Of a stretch of 64,000 nucleotides of DNA, positions 33,404 through 41,973 are shown piece after piece. A program made the translations under genes and the position numbers. Under the pieces are notes generated by a model. That model was not told the DNA's origin, made no database searches, and worked only from the letters and a program-made list of their open reading frames with translations. The stretch comes from JBDHDH01 sp039591615 (lineage in GTDB: Bacteria > Gemmatimonadota > Gemmatimonadetes > Gemmatimonadales > GWC2-71-9): NCBI GenBank assembly GCA_039591615.1, contig JBDHDH010000027.1, positions 1-64,000 on the forward strand. Direction: 5' to 3'. Each line of letters opens with the position of its first letter. Within the stretch, counting starts at the first letter, position 1.

Positions 33404-34123
33404 ATGGGTCCAAGCGGCGTACGAGCGAGCGATCCCTTGAGCGCATTGCGCGAGTACCGGAATCTGGCTCCGTGGAATCTGCGGGATCTCGCCGAGCTCG
33501 CGGGCGCAATCCTCGAGGCTTCTGGTGTCCGCCCCATCAACGCGGCCGCCAGCGCCCGGCCAAACGAGCGTACGATTCGGTTCTACGTCACCCGCGGACT
33601 GGTAACTCCACCGGAGGGGCGGGGTACGGCGGCAATCTACGCGTATCGGCATCTGCTTCAGGTGCTGCGGATCAAGCTTCGGCAGATGGAGGGGGCAACC
33701 CTCGCGGCCATCGCTCAAGAGCTTACGGAGATGACTGGCGACGTGCTCGAGCGACGTGTGGCGGCGGCGCTCGGGGACAGTCTACCCATGCCGGACCAGC
33801 TGCCGCGCTCGGAAGAGGAAGCGGCGCCGCGCGGCCGGGGGGGCCGGCTGTACCGAGCGTGGTCCGCCGATCCCAGCGAGCACGTCTCCTCGGATGAGGC
33901 GCCCGAAGAACGACGGCCGACGAGCTGGAGCCACATCCCCATCGCGCCGGGTGTCGAACTCCACCTCCACGCGGACCACCCGCTGGCACGGGCTCGGGAG
34001 CGGAGCGGCGAGCTCGCCGACGCGATCCGTCTCGCGCTCTCCCGGATGTTGGCACGTGGCCGCGCCGTGCCCGAAAAGTCCTCCACGTCCGACCGGGCCG
34101 ACACCATTCGGACGCGTACATAA
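33404..34123 (+). CDS. MerR-family transcriptional regulator
   Basis: 239 residues from ATG 33404, which has GGGAG five bases upstream; an ATG at 33392 is also in frame. The winged helix-turn-helix is RPNERTIRFYVTRGLVTPPE with GRGTAAIYAYRHLLQVLRIK, the MerR signature in which a tyrosine-rich wing follows. The C-terminal half is low-complexity and ends in a basic tail; the usual effector-binding cysteines are missing. It is the last gene of a regulator trio with the AraC-type and receiver genes. Signal unknown. Confidence 0.85.
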   Translation: MGPSGVRASDPLSALREYRNLAPWNLRDLAELAGAILEASGVRPINAAASARPNERTIRFYVTRGLVTPPEGRGTAAIYAYRHLLQVLRIKLRQMEGATLAAIAQELTEMTGDVLERRVAAALGDSLPMPDQLPRSEEEAAPRGRGGRLYRAWSADPSEHVSSDEAPEERRPTSWSHIPIAPGVELHLHADHPLARARERSGELADAIRLALSRMLARGRAVPEKSSTSDRADTIRTRT

Positions 34124-34176
34124 CCCCCCGCGGGTTCGCCCGCGTCACTCTGACAACACCGGGAGGCGATTGCTCC

Positions 34177-34764
34177 ATGTCCTGGTTCTTCCTGGTCGTC
34201 ATCGTCGTCGTCGTTCTGTGGGCGATCTATGCGTACAACGCGCTGATCAATCTCAAGGGCCAGACGCTCAACGCCTGGAAGCAGATCGATGTCCAGCTGA
34301 AGCGGCGCCATGACTTGATCCCCAATCTGGTGGAAGCGGTGCGAGGGGCCATGGAGTTCGAGCGCGAGACCCTCGAGGCTGTGATCGAGGCCCGGAACCA
34401 GGCCGTGAAGATCCAGGCGACCGCCGGGCCCACGTCGGGTGTCAAACAGCTGGCCGGTGCGGAGGCGGCGTTGACCAGCGCGCTGGGTCGCTTGAACGTT
34501 GTGGTGGAACGGTATCCGGAGCTCAAGGCCACGGGCAACGTCGGCCAGCTGCAAGAGGAGCTCACATCGACGGAGAACCGCGTGGCGTTCGCGCGGCAAC
34601 TCTACAACGACACGGCGACGACGTACAACGTCAAGCAGCAGCAGATCCCGTGGAACCTGGTGGCCGGCTTCGCCAAAGCCGAACAGGTGGAGCTCTGGGA
34701 GATCACCGAGGAGCGTGAGCGCGAGGTGCCCAAGGTCGATCTCTCCATGAAACCCAAGCAGTGA
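34177..34764 (+). CDS. lemA: LemA family protein
   Basis: 195 residues: a transmembrane helix (residues 4-20, FFLVVIVVVVLWAIYA) then the LemA core, with NAWKQIDVQLKRRHDLIPNL, VEAVRGAMEFERETLEAVIE, LSALGRL-type and NVGQLQEELTSTENRVAFAR then QLYND. LemA proteins are small membrane-tethered coiled-coil proteins often encoded next to a TPM or peptidase gene. The next gene is an M48 peptidase whose GTG start overlaps this stop. Confidence 0.95.
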   Translation: MSWFFLVVIVVVVLWAIYAYNALINLKGQTLNAWKQIDVQLKRRHDLIPNLVEAVRGAMEFERETLEAVIEARNQAVKIQATAGPTSGVKQLAGAEAALTSALGRLNVVVERYPELKATGNVGQLQEELTSTENRVAFARQLYNDTATTYNVKQQQIPWNLVAGFAKAEQVELWEITEEREREVPKVDLSMKPKQ

Positions 34765-35783
34765 GCCGCGCCAGTCTCTTCGCGCAGCAAGCCGCCAATC
34801 GCCGCCGCTCAACGATCCTCGTAATTGTCTTCTTGCTGTTCTTTGCGTGGATCGGGTTCGGCGGCGATCTCGCGTTCAACCTCGCCACGGCTGACGCACC
34901 CCCAGAGGAATACCGCCACGCCGTCCCCTGGTTCGGCATCGTGGCGACACTGTTGGGGGCCGGCCTCGCCTGGTTCAGCTGGAAGCGGGGGCCCAAAGAG
35001 ATCCTGTGGGCGACAGGGGCCTGGCAACTCCTGGAGGCGGATACGCTCGAGACCAAGCGGCTGGTGAATGTCGTCGAGGAGATGGCCATCGCGTCGGGGT
35101 TGCCGAAGCCGACGATTTGGATCGTGCCCGACAAAGACCCCAATGCTTTCGCAACGGGGACCGACGATCGGAGCGCGCACGTTGCAGTCACGGAAGGGCT
35201 CCTCGAGACACTGACCCGAGAAGAGCTCCAGGGGGTGGTGGCCCACGAAATGGCACACATCCGAAACTGGGACGTGCGCCTGATGACTCTGTTGGCCGCG
35301 TTGGTCGGGGTCATCGCGCTCATTTCCGATGGGGCGCGGCGCTTTCTCTGGTGGGGTGGCGGACGCGGTTCGCGGTCCGGGCGGGGTGGAGGAAAGAAGG
35401 GCAACCCCCTCGCGCCAATCATCTTGATCGTCTGGCTGCTCACATTGCTGCTGGCCCCGCTCGTGTCCCGTCTCCTGGCTCTGGCAGTGAGCCGCAACCG
35501 GGAGTTCCTGGCAGACGCGACGAGCGCACAGTTCACACGCAACCCCGACGCGCTCGCGTCCGCACTCCGGAAGATCGAGGATTCGCACGAACCGACCAAA
35601 GCGATCAAGCGTGGTTCGGCTCACCTCTGCATCGCGGATCCCCTAGGGCGGCGCCTCACGCACAAGCAGGGGTTTGTCGCCAACCTGCTAGCCACGCACC
35701 CGCCGATGCCGGTGCGCATCGCCCGCCTGAAAGCCATGGCGTACCAGTACGGGAAGACGGGAGTGATCCCGGAGGAGGTCTGA
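34761..35783 (+). CDS. M48 family membrane metalloprotease (HtpX-like)
   Basis: 340 residues. Two transmembrane helices (about 19-38 and 55-72) precede the peptidase, and another follows. The zinc site is VVAHEMAHIRNWDVR (HExxH, about residues 156-160) with the third ligand in SRNREFLADATSAQ. It probably degrades misfolded membrane proteins, as HtpX does. Start GTG overlaps lemA; the lemA-M48 pair is common across bacteria. A tail with LLATHPPMPVRIARLKA is typical for the family. It is followed within 3 bases by a PlsB-like gene. Confidence 0.93.
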   Translation: MSRASLFAQQAANRRRSTILVIVFLLFFAWIGFGGDLAFNLATADAPPEEYRHAVPWFGIVATLLGAGLAWFSWKRGPKEILWATGAWQLLEADTLETKRLVNVVEEMAIASGLPKPTIWIVPDKDPNAFATGTDDRSAHVAVTEGLLETLTREELQGVVAHEMAHIRNWDVRLMTLLAALVGVIALISDGARRFLWWGGGRGSRSGRGGGKKGNPLAPIILIVWLLTLLLAPLVSRLLALAVSRNREFLADATSAQFTRNPDALASALRKIEDSHEPTKAIKRGSAHLCIADPLGRRLTHKQGFVANLLATHPPMPVRIARLKAMAYQYGKTGVIPEEV

Positions 35784-35785
35784 CC

Positions 35786-37273
35786 CTGTCCGTCGGTGAA
35801 TGGGCGCTGGTCGCCCTGGCGGCCGTCCTCATCGGTAGTGTCACTCTCTGGTCCGTTCGACGCACCCGCGACACCATCAGGCGGCGCGTCAATCAGGCAG
35901 TGGTCCGCGCCGTCCATCGTTTCCGGGTCCACATCGACCGCTACAAGCTGGTCCGCAAGCAGGTCATTCGCGAGACACTTCTCCATGATCCTCGAGTCCT
36001 CGAGGCCATGCGAGCACACGCGCGACTCCACGGCGTCAGCGAGTTGGAGATTCGCGTACGAGTCGAGCAGTACATCGACGAGATCGTGCCGTACTTCAGT
36101 ATCCTCTCCTACTACAAAGTCGGCTACAACGTCGCCCGTATCCTCATCCGTCTGCTCTATCGCGTGAGCTCGGAGTACCAAGACGTCGAAGCCCTCAACG
36201 CGATTCCGAAGCATGACGTCGTGGTCTACCTCATGAACCACCGATCCAACGCCGACTATGTTGTCGTGGCCTACGCGCTCGCTCGGAGTGTGAGTATCAG
36301 CTACGCGGTTGGAGAATGGGCGCGTGTCTGGCCCCTGGAATACGTGTTCAAGTCCTTTGGGGCCTATTTCATTCGAAGAGGCTATCGCGAGCCTCTCTAC
36401 CACACCGTCCTGGAGCGCTACGTTCAGCTCATCACCCGCAACGGTGTCACGCAGGGGATCTTTCTCGAAGGAGGGCTCACGCGCGATGGTGCGTTCCGGC
36501 AGGCGAAGATCGGCCTCCTCGATTACATCGCCCGGACGGCCTTGGAACCGGCCTTCAACCGTGACATCTGGTTCGTTCCCGTCGCCATCAACTACGACCG
36601 GGTACTCGAAGACCGCTCGCTCATTCGGGAGCTCATCGACGTCGCCGACCGCCCTTCGCGCTTACGTCAACTCGGCACCGTCGTTCACTATCTGACGTCC
36701 AATCTCTTGCGGCTCGTCACTGGTAACCTCAGGCGCTACGGGCGGGTGGCCGTCAACTTCGGGACACCCCTATCACTCCGGGGGTGGCTGCACGACCACC
36801 CAAGCGTGCTGGAACAGTCCAAGGAGCACCGCCTACCGGCGCTTCAGACGCTCGCCGACGCGATGGTCGAGCGGATCGCGAACATCACGCCCGTGGTCCC
36901 GGTTCCCCTGGTGGCCGCTGCATTGCTTTCGTTCGGAGAGAGCGTGATTCGGCGGGAGGACCTTCTCGAGCGTATCGAGGTGTATCGCGCCCACTTGCGC
37001 CGCCACGACGCAAAATTGGTTCGCCCCGCACGCGACGCCGGTGCTATCATGGAGCGGGCATGGCGAATGCTGACCATGCGCCGCCTCGTCGTACGGGAAG
37101 GCAATAGCTACGTGGTGCTCCCAGGACAACGGCCGCTGCTGGAGTATTACGCCAACTCGGTAGCGCACCTCTTGCCGCCGGTACCGCGCGACCGCTCCGC
37201 GATGCACCCGGCACTGGATCCAGATAACTCCCTGCCGAGACTCGGGAAGTGGGTGCCGCGGGGAAGCGTGTAG
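35786..37273 (+). CDS. Glycerol-3-phosphate acyltransferase, PlsB-like
   Basis: About 496 residues. PlsB-type enzymes make lysophosphatidic acid from acyl donor and glycerol-3-phosphate. NHRSNADYVVVAYAL carries the NHxSxxD form of the acyltransferase motif I, and IFLEGGLTRDGAFRQAKIGL the EGG(x)SR motif III. VPVAINYDRVLEDRS gives motif IV. A membrane helix lies at the N-terminus (WALVALAAVLIGSVTLW). No ATG, GTG or TTG is found before that helix; a CTG at 35786 has GGAGGAGG seven bases upstream and is the best start, otherwise GTG 35900 would remove the helix. Open frame upstream of 35780 lies over the M48 gene. Confidence 0.85.
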   Translation: MSVGEWALVALAAVLIGSVTLWSVRRTRDTIRRRVNQAVVRAVHRFRVHIDRYKLVRKQVIRETLLHDPRVLEAMRAHARLHGVSELEIRVRVEQYIDEIVPYFSILSYYKVGYNVARILIRLLYRVSSEYQDVEALNAIPKHDVVVYLMNHRSNADYVVVAYALARSVSISYAVGEWARVWPLEYVFKSFGAYFIRRGYREPLYHTVLERYVQLITRNGVTQGIFLEGGLTRDGAFRQAKIGLLDYIARTALEPAFNRDIWFVPVAINYDRVLEDRSLIRELIDVADRPSRLRQLGTVVHYLTSNLLRLVTGNLRRYGRVAVNFGTPLSLRGWLHDHPSVLEQSKEHRLPALQTLADAMVERIANITPVVPVPLVAAALLSFGESVIRREDLLERIEVYRAHLRRHDAKLVRPARDAGAIMERAWRMLTMRRLVVREGNSYVVLPGQRPLLEYYANSVAHLLPPVPRDRSAMHPALDPDNSLPRLGKWVPRGSV

Positions 37274-37291
37274 GCCCTTAGCTTTCTTACT

Positions 37292-38284
37292 ATGGCCACA
37301 CCGACACACATACCGAACCTCCCCATTGGAGCACGGGTCGAGGACACGTTCCTCGTGCTGGACGTCCGGGTCCGCACCATGGACTCGGGAGACGTGTTCT
37401 CGATACTGCTCCTGGGGAACAGCACGGGGAGAATTCCCACCGAGCCCTTCTGGCCCGCACGCCACGACGAGATCGCGGGCCTACACAAAGGGCACGTGGT
37501 GCAGGTGATTGGCGAGGTGGGCACATTCCGCGAGCGCCGCCAGCTCAAGGTCGCCTCACTGCGCCAGCTGCCCACCGAGAGCGTGAACCTGCTGGCGCTG
37601 CTCCCCTCCGTCGGTGCAGTCGAGCGCTACTGGGAGGTCCTGGACGGATGGCGCCGGGAAGTGACGCGTGAGGGGCTCCGCGCCGCCGTGGACCTCTTCT
37701 TCGAGGACGAGGAGTTCCGCCGGCACTACGAACAGTGCCCGGGCGCGGTCTATGGGCACCACGCCGCCATCGGTGGACTCCTGAAGCATACCACCGAAGT
37801 GGCGGCCATCGCCCGGACGATCGCTCGGGCAAGTGGTGCCGATCTCGACCTCGTCGTTGCCGGAGCGCTACTCCACGACATCGGCAAGATCGAGAGCTAC
37901 CGCTGGGACGGCCTCTTCGACTTCACCGAGCCCGGCCGGTTGCTGGGTCACGTCGTGCTCGGGGTGATGATGCTCGACCGCCGTCTCCGGGAGCTCCCCA
38001 CGATGCCGTGCTCGGACGAGGAACACCGGATGTTGCTTCACTTCATCCTCTCACATCACGGAAAGTTGGAGTGGGGGAGCCCGGTTCCTCCAATGACCCT
38101 CGAGGCCGAAGTGCTTCACTGGGCAGACAACGCCAGCGCGAAGACCGCGAGCGTTGCCGAGGCGCTCCGCGACGACGATAACTTTCCTGACGGCCCTTTC
38201 TCGGCTGCGCTCCGAGGCCTCGACTGGCGTCGTCTCTTCCGGGCAGGCGACGCTTCGCCGCCGACTGGAAACGGCGGGTCCTAA
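37292..38284 (+). CDS. YhaM-like 3'-5' exoribonuclease (OB-fold plus HD domain)
   Basis: 330 residues. The N-terminal OB fold (LPIGARVEDTFLVLDVRVRT, VQVIGEVGTFRERRQLKV) binds single-stranded nucleic acid. The HD phosphohydrolase domain has GHHAAIGGLLKHTTEV, VAGALLHDIGKIESY (HD metal pair) and LSHHGKLEWGSP. This is the YhaM layout, enzymes that trim RNA or DNA 3' ends. It sits in a stretch with archease and RtcB, pointing to RNA processing or repair. Its stop overlaps the convergent small gene by four bases (CTAA). Confidence 0.9.
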   Translation: MATPTHIPNLPIGARVEDTFLVLDVRVRTMDSGDVFSILLLGNSTGRIPTEPFWPARHDEIAGLHKGHVVQVIGEVGTFRERRQLKVASLRQLPTESVNLLALLPSVGAVERYWEVLDGWRREVTREGLRAAVDLFFEDEEFRRHYEQCPGAVYGHHAAIGGLLKHTTEVAAIARTIARASGADLDLVVAGALLHDIGKIESYRWDGLFDFTEPGRLLGHVVLGVMMLDRRLRELPTMPCSDEEHRMLLHFILSHHGKLEWGSPVPPMTLEAEVLHWADNASAKTASVAEALRDDDNFPDGPFSAALRGLDWRRLFRAGDASPPTGNGGS

Positions 38285-38550
38285 CGCATACGCCGGAGCG
38301 CCTCTTCCACGCGAAGGAGTTCTCCGAGGACGAGGGCGATCACCGGCTGCTGGAGAGCGGGACCGGGGCGGTCGGCGAGCAAGTTCAAGGCACAGCGTGC
38401 ACCCGCGATCGCGAGCTCGACGTCGACGAGCGCGGCCCGATGCTCTGCCTCCGAGCCGATCGGCATGCAAACCCAGGACGCCACGGGGTTACGGTAGTCC
38501 GAGGACGCCCACGCACTGTACCGTTCCAGCGTCTCACGGAACCAAATCAT
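38281..38550 (-). CDS. Hypothetical 89-residue protein
   Basis: From ATG 38550 this reading frame gives MIWFRETLERYSAWASSDYR, then NPVASWVCMPIGSEAEHRAA, then a long alanine/leucine helix (LVDVELAIAGARCALNLLAD, LVLGELLRVEEALRRMR). It fills exactly the space between YhaM and archease: its stop overlaps the YhaM stop and its ATG shares the CATG with the archease ATG, both read in opposite directions. That neat fit and a coherent helical protein support a gene; lack of a ribosome binding site argues against. I recognise no family. Confidence 0.45.
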   Translation of the reverse strand: MIWFRETLERYSAWASSDYRNPVASWVCMPIGSEAEHRAALVDVELAIAGARCALNLLADRPGPALQQPVIALVLGELLRVEEALRRMR

Positions 38551-38962
38551 GGTGTACCGGTACCTGCCGCACACGGCCGACATCAAGGTCGAATTCCAGG
38601 CGGTCGACCTGGCCCAGCTGTTCGGCGACGCCTGCCAGTTGGTGCGCGAGCTCGTGGCCGGTGACGGCGAGGTGAGAACGACGGTCGAGCACAGGCTGGA
38701 GCTCGGCGCGCCCGACGCGGGGGAGCTCCTGTTCAGGTACCTCCGCGAGGCCCTCTATCTCTTTGCCATCGACCGCTTCATTCCTGCGCAACTCACGGTC
38801 CGGCAGGCGACACCCACCTCCCTGATCGGTGCGCTGCGTGGTGAACCGTTCGACCCGGCCCGGCACGAGACCCAGCCCGAAGTCAAAGCAGTGACGCGCC
38901 ACGAGTTGTCCGTCACCGAAACCCCCGGCGGGTGGCGCGCGGTCGTGGTGTTCGACCTCTAG
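38549..38962 (+). CDS. Archease (RtcB activator)
   Basis: 137 residues. Archease speeds the guanylylation step of the RNA ligase RtcB. HTADIKVEFQAVDLAQLFGD is the family N-terminal signature with the essential aspartate, FRYLREALYLFAIDR the central strand, and ALRGEPFDPARHETQPEVKA with AVTRHELSV and VVVFDL the metal-binding C-terminus. It is followed 52 bases later by rtcB in the same direction, the usual pairing. Confidence 0.95.
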   Translation: MVYRYLPHTADIKVEFQAVDLAQLFGDACQLVRELVAGDGEVRTTVEHRLELGAPDAGELLFRYLREALYLFAIDRFIPAQLTVRQATPTSLIGALRGEPFDPARHETQPEVKAVTRHELSVTETPGGWRAVVVFDL

Positions 38963-39014
38963 CGGGCCAACCGAAGAACTCCGCATACCTGCCGCCTCCG
39001 TTAGCTTTCGAGTA

Positions 39015-40457
39015 ATGACCAACGCTGTTCGCGTCGAACAGATCGACGACTTCCGCTGGCGCGTGCCGCGCACGGGTGGCATGCGAACGGACGGGCTGAT
39101 CTTCGCCGACGCCGCCCTAATGCGGGATCTGGCGGGCGATCAATGCGTGCGACAGGTGGTGAACGTCGCGCACCTACCGGGTATCGTAGGCCCGTCGATT
39201 GCAATGCCTGACATGCACTGGGGGTACGGCTTCCCCATCGGCGGAGTTGCGGCGTTCGATGAGCGGGAAGGGGTCATCTCCCCGGGCGGGGTGGGTTACG
39301 ACATCAACTGCGGCGTGCGGCTGCTGCGGTCGCCCCTCTCGGTCCGAGATGTGCGCCCTCGGCTCGGACGCCTCATCGATACGCTCTTCGCGACAATCCC
39401 CTCGGGTGTCGGCGCCTCTCGCTCCGACGTCAGGCTGTCCCCGCGGGAGCTGAATCGTGTGCTCGCGCGCGGTGCCCGTTGGGCCGTGGACGAGGGGTTT
39501 GGAACCGAGCGCGACCTCGAATGTATCGAGGCACAAGGCACCCTCGACGGCGACCCGGACGCCGTGAGCGACCGGGCAAAACGGCGTGGCAAGGACCAGC
39601 TCGGGACGGTCGGGAGCGGAAACCACTTCGTCGAGGTGGGCTACGTCTCCGAAGTCTACGACGACCGGATCGCCACCAGGCTCGGCCTCACCGAAGGCAC
39701 GGTCACCTTCTTCATCCACTCTGGCTCGCGGGGATTGGGATACCAGGTGTGCGACGATTACCTGGACCAGATGGTGAACGCCTCGGCGAAGTACCACATT
39801 GAGTTGCCGGACAAACAGCTCTGTTGCGCACCCCTCACCAGCCCAGAAGCGAGGCGGTACCTGGGGGCAATGAACGCCGCTGCCAACTACGCCTTCGCGA
39901 ACCGACAACTCATGAGCCACTACGTTCGAAGATCGATCGGGACGGTGTTCTCCCCAGAGCTGAGCGACCGAATCGACCTCGTGTACGACGTGGCACACAA
40001 CATCGCGAAGTTCGAGACGCATGACGTCCGGGGGGAGCAGCGACGGCTCTGCGTGCATCGGAAAGGGGCCACCCGCGCGTTTCCTCCGGATCACCCCGAA
40101 CTCGCCGCACGGTTCACGGACATCGGCCAGCCGGTGCTCATCCCCGGAGACATGGGGCGTTATTCCTACGTGCTCGTCGGGACGGCTGGTGCATTTGCCG
40201 AGACGTTCGGCTCTACTTGCCACGGAGCCGGCCGACGGATGAGCCGGACGCAGGCGAAAAAAGTCGCTCGACCCCGCAATGTCCCGAAGGAGCTGGAAGA
40301 CCGGGGTATCCTGGTGCGAGCAGCGAGTCGCCGCACAGTCGATGAAGAGATCCCAGAGGCGTACAAAGACGTGAGACAGGTGGTCGACGTCGTTGACGGT
40401 GCGGGGATTGGCAAGAAAGTGGTCCAGCTCAAGCCGATAGCGGTGGTCAAGGGCTGA
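39015..40457 (+). CDS. rtcB: RNA-splicing ligase RtcB
   Basis: 480 residues. RtcB joins 2',3'-cyclic phosphate or 3'-phosphate ends to 5'-hydroxyl ends using GTP and manganese, in tRNA splicing or RNA repair. The metal-site motifs are present: MPDMHWGYGFPIGGVAAFD, GGVGYDINCGVRLL (Cys ligand), GSGNHFVEVGYV, FIHSGSRGLGYQV and VYDVAHNIAKFE. The histidine that takes GMP lies in TCHGAGRRMSRTQA. Its end carries KPIAVVKG, as in the family. Found with archease and a YhaM-like nuclease, it fits an RNA-repair neighbourhood. Confidence 0.97.
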   Translation: MTNAVRVEQIDDFRWRVPRTGGMRTDGLIFADAALMRDLAGDQCVRQVVNVAHLPGIVGPSIAMPDMHWGYGFPIGGVAAFDEREGVISPGGVGYDINCGVRLLRSPLSVRDVRPRLGRLIDTLFATIPSGVGASRSDVRLSPRELNRVLARGARWAVDEGFGTERDLECIEAQGTLDGDPDAVSDRAKRRGKDQLGTVGSGNHFVEVGYVSEVYDDRIATRLGLTEGTVTFFIHSGSRGLGYQVCDDYLDQMVNASAKYHIELPDKQLCCAPLTSPEARRYLGAMNAAANYAFANRQLMSHYVRRSIGTVFSPELSDRIDLVYDVAHNIAKFETHDVRGEQRRLCVHRKGATRAFPPDHPELAARFTDIGQPVLIPGDMGRYSYVLVGTAGAFAETFGSTCHGAGRRMSRTQAKKVARPRNVPKELEDRGILVRAASRRTVDEEIPEAYKDVRQVVDVVDGAGIGKKVVQLKPIAVVKG

Positions 40458-40575
40458 ACGGCGGATCCGCTCCCCTCCTCCGCCACACCAGTAAGGAGTG
40501 AGGAATGGACAGTTCTCCTTCCCCTCACCCCTGACCTGCGTGGAGGGAGAGGAAGGGCAGGAAAGGCCCAAACGC

Positions 40576-40615
40576 AAGACGGCCGGGCGTCCCGAGTTGG
40601 GACCCCGGCCGTCTT
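40576..40615 (+). terminator. Strong hairpin after rtcB
   Basis: AAGACGGCCGGG at 40576-40587 pairs with CCCGGCCGTCTT at 40604-40615, and inside it GTCCC pairs with GGGAC around GAGTT, giving a nearly continuous 17-bp stem. No T-run follows on either strand. It may act as a terminator or an mRNA-end stabiliser for the rtcB transcript. Confidence 0.5.
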
Positions 40616-41157
40616 CGCACCGGCTACCCGGAGCCAGGGGATTGACTCCCTCTGTTCTTCTTCCTGGTGCCTCCGCGGCTGTTTGCACCTGCGGTTAGGC
40701 ATCCAAGAGCTCCGGCTTCCATCCACCAGCGGGCTGGCCGGGCCGCTGGTTTCGCCAGCGCGGGCGCTGCAAGTCAGATCGGGTCGCGGACCGACCTCTC
40801 ACACTGCACACCGAGGCGCCACGTCGGCGTGGGCGAGGCGCGCGACTGGCCTCACCGGCCCAACCCGGGGTGACCACCTGGATCGTCGAATGCTCGAGCG
40901 CTTGTCGCTCGGTATCCTCCCCAGAATTCCCACTTGGGCCCGCCACGCAGGGCGTGGTCAAGACTCGAAGAGTCCCAACTGCTTCCCACGCGGCGAAACC
41001 AATATAGGGCGACCCAAAAGCCGCGCAAGCGCCGTTGTTTCTTCGCCTTACACCGTTTCATGTGGGCCACGTGTGGACGGTAATCGCCATCTTTGCAGAC
41101 GGTTGCCGTGCTTATCCACCTGGTGTGGACGTGTGCAAAACCGATATTCCCGGGAAT

Positions 41158-41196
41158 CAACAAGAAAGCCGCCGGGAATGTCCTGCCTCGGCGGCT
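41158..41196 (-). terminator. Rho-independent terminator of the gene at 41220
   Basis: AGCCGCCG at 41167-41174 pairs with CGGCGGCT at 41189-41196. On the minus strand the stem is followed by TTCTTGTTG. It lies 24 bases beyond the stop of the minus-strand gene at 41220. Confidence 0.6.
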
Positions 41197-41219
41197 GCTG
41201 CACCCCCATCCGATGCCTG

Positions 41220-41840
41220 TTACCCCTCCATACCCACCTCGTCATACACGTAGGGATCGCCGCTGACTGCCGGCGCAAACAAGAGGCCACCACCGCTCGC
41301 CGCGAACCACCCTGCCAACATGACGTTCGAGACTTCTGGCACCGGGGGCTGGAACAACGCCCCAAGCCAGCGACGCACATGCCTGAGCTCGGGCGCCCGG
41401 CGGGACAGAAGGGAGACTACACTGCCCACACCCTGCGTTGCCCTGAGGAAATGCGCGATCGAGTGGACGCGCTGGGCGAATTCATACGCTCGCACGCCCG
41501 GTTCGTCATACAGGAGCGAGCCCTCATAGGGATCGGCGGGCGGTGCGTCGACGCGCGGACCGAGGTACAGAAAGATCCGCCGACCGTCCCGACGTCGCTC
41601 GACCGCGGCCGCGGCCGTTTCCCCCGAAAGGCGAGCCGCGTGGAGCAGGTCCGAGTCGTCGAGGATCCCCACGGCCACGGTCCACTCCAGGGCCGCCAAC
41701 GCGTTGTGCAGAGGACAGCCCATTTCCTCATCGTAGGCGATGAGGCGGGGCGCCTCGCCGGCGCTCTGGAAGAATCGCCCCAGGGCCTCTGAGCGATCGG
41801 ACGTGACGTGACTGGACCTGAAAGTGGCGGGGACCGTCAT
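41220..41840 (-). CDS. Hypothetical protein
   Basis: 206 residues from ATG 41840 (GTG 41867 is also in frame). The sequence is soluble, with SSHVTSDRSEALGRFFQSAG, LIAYDEEMGCPLHNALAALE, DGRRIFLYLGPRVDAPPADP, YEGSLLYDEPGVRAYEFAQR and PVPEVSNVMLAGWFAASGGG. There is no signal peptide, membrane helix or recognised catalytic motif, and I cannot assign a family. The region just before the ATG is a perfect 14-base palindrome (41841-41854), which may be an operator. Terminator downstream at 41158. Confidence 0.65.
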   Translation of the reverse strand: MTVPATFRSSHVTSDRSEALGRFFQSAGEAPRLIAYDEEMGCPLHNALAALEWTVAVGILDDSDLLHAARLSGETAAAAVERRRDGRRIFLYLGPRVDAPPADPYEGSLLYDEPGVRAYEFAQRVHSIAHFLRATQGVGSVVSLLSRRAPELRHVRRWLGALFQPPVPEVSNVMLAGWFAASGGGLLFAPAVSGDPYVYDEVGMEG

Positions 41841-41854
41841 ATCTTGATCAAGAT
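41841..41854. promoter_or_regulatory. Perfect 14-base palindrome at the start codon of the gene at 41220
   Basis: ATCTTGATCAAGAT is its own reverse complement. It directly abuts the ATG at 41840, where a ribosome binding site would normally be, so a bound repressor would block translation or transcription. If the GTG at 41867 were used the palindrome would be coding, so this is only a candidate operator. Confidence 0.4.
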
Positions 41855-41973
41855 AATGCTGCCGCACAAACCCGCACAGGTGCGGGAGCGTTCACGGAGG
41901 TTCGGGGTACAGTCAGGGCCGGCCCCCCATACCCTGTTGACGGGGCATGTCAACGGCTAAACTGTGAGCTAGA

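Larger units (their letters stand above)
40458..41219. other. Long intergenic region with no supported gene
   Basis: 762 bases. It holds a strong hairpin at 40576-40615 and a terminator at 41158-41196. An open frame over 40683-41792 is an opposite-strand shadow of the gene at 41220. Three TGTGGA-type motifs and one TTATCCACC near 41060-41125 resemble DnaA boxes but are scattered. A minus-strand frame at 40695-40961 has no recognisable sequence and is not supported. Confidence 0.4.

Noticed and set aside
35006..35785. The N-terminal 260 residues of the long frame that includes the PlsB-like gene
   Set aside because: They lie over the M48 protease gene in another frame and have arginine/proline-rich shadow composition; the real gene begins at about 35786.
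41060..41125. DnaA boxes marking an origin
   Set aside because: Only one 8/9 match (TTATCCACC) and loose TGTGGA motifs are present, without clustering, AT-rich unwinding region or nearby dnaA/dnaN.
40683..41792. A long plus-strand frame of 369 residues
   Set aside because: It overlaps the minus-strand gene at 41220 in the opposite sense, has low-complexity composition and no family signal; it is a shadow frame of a GC-rich region.
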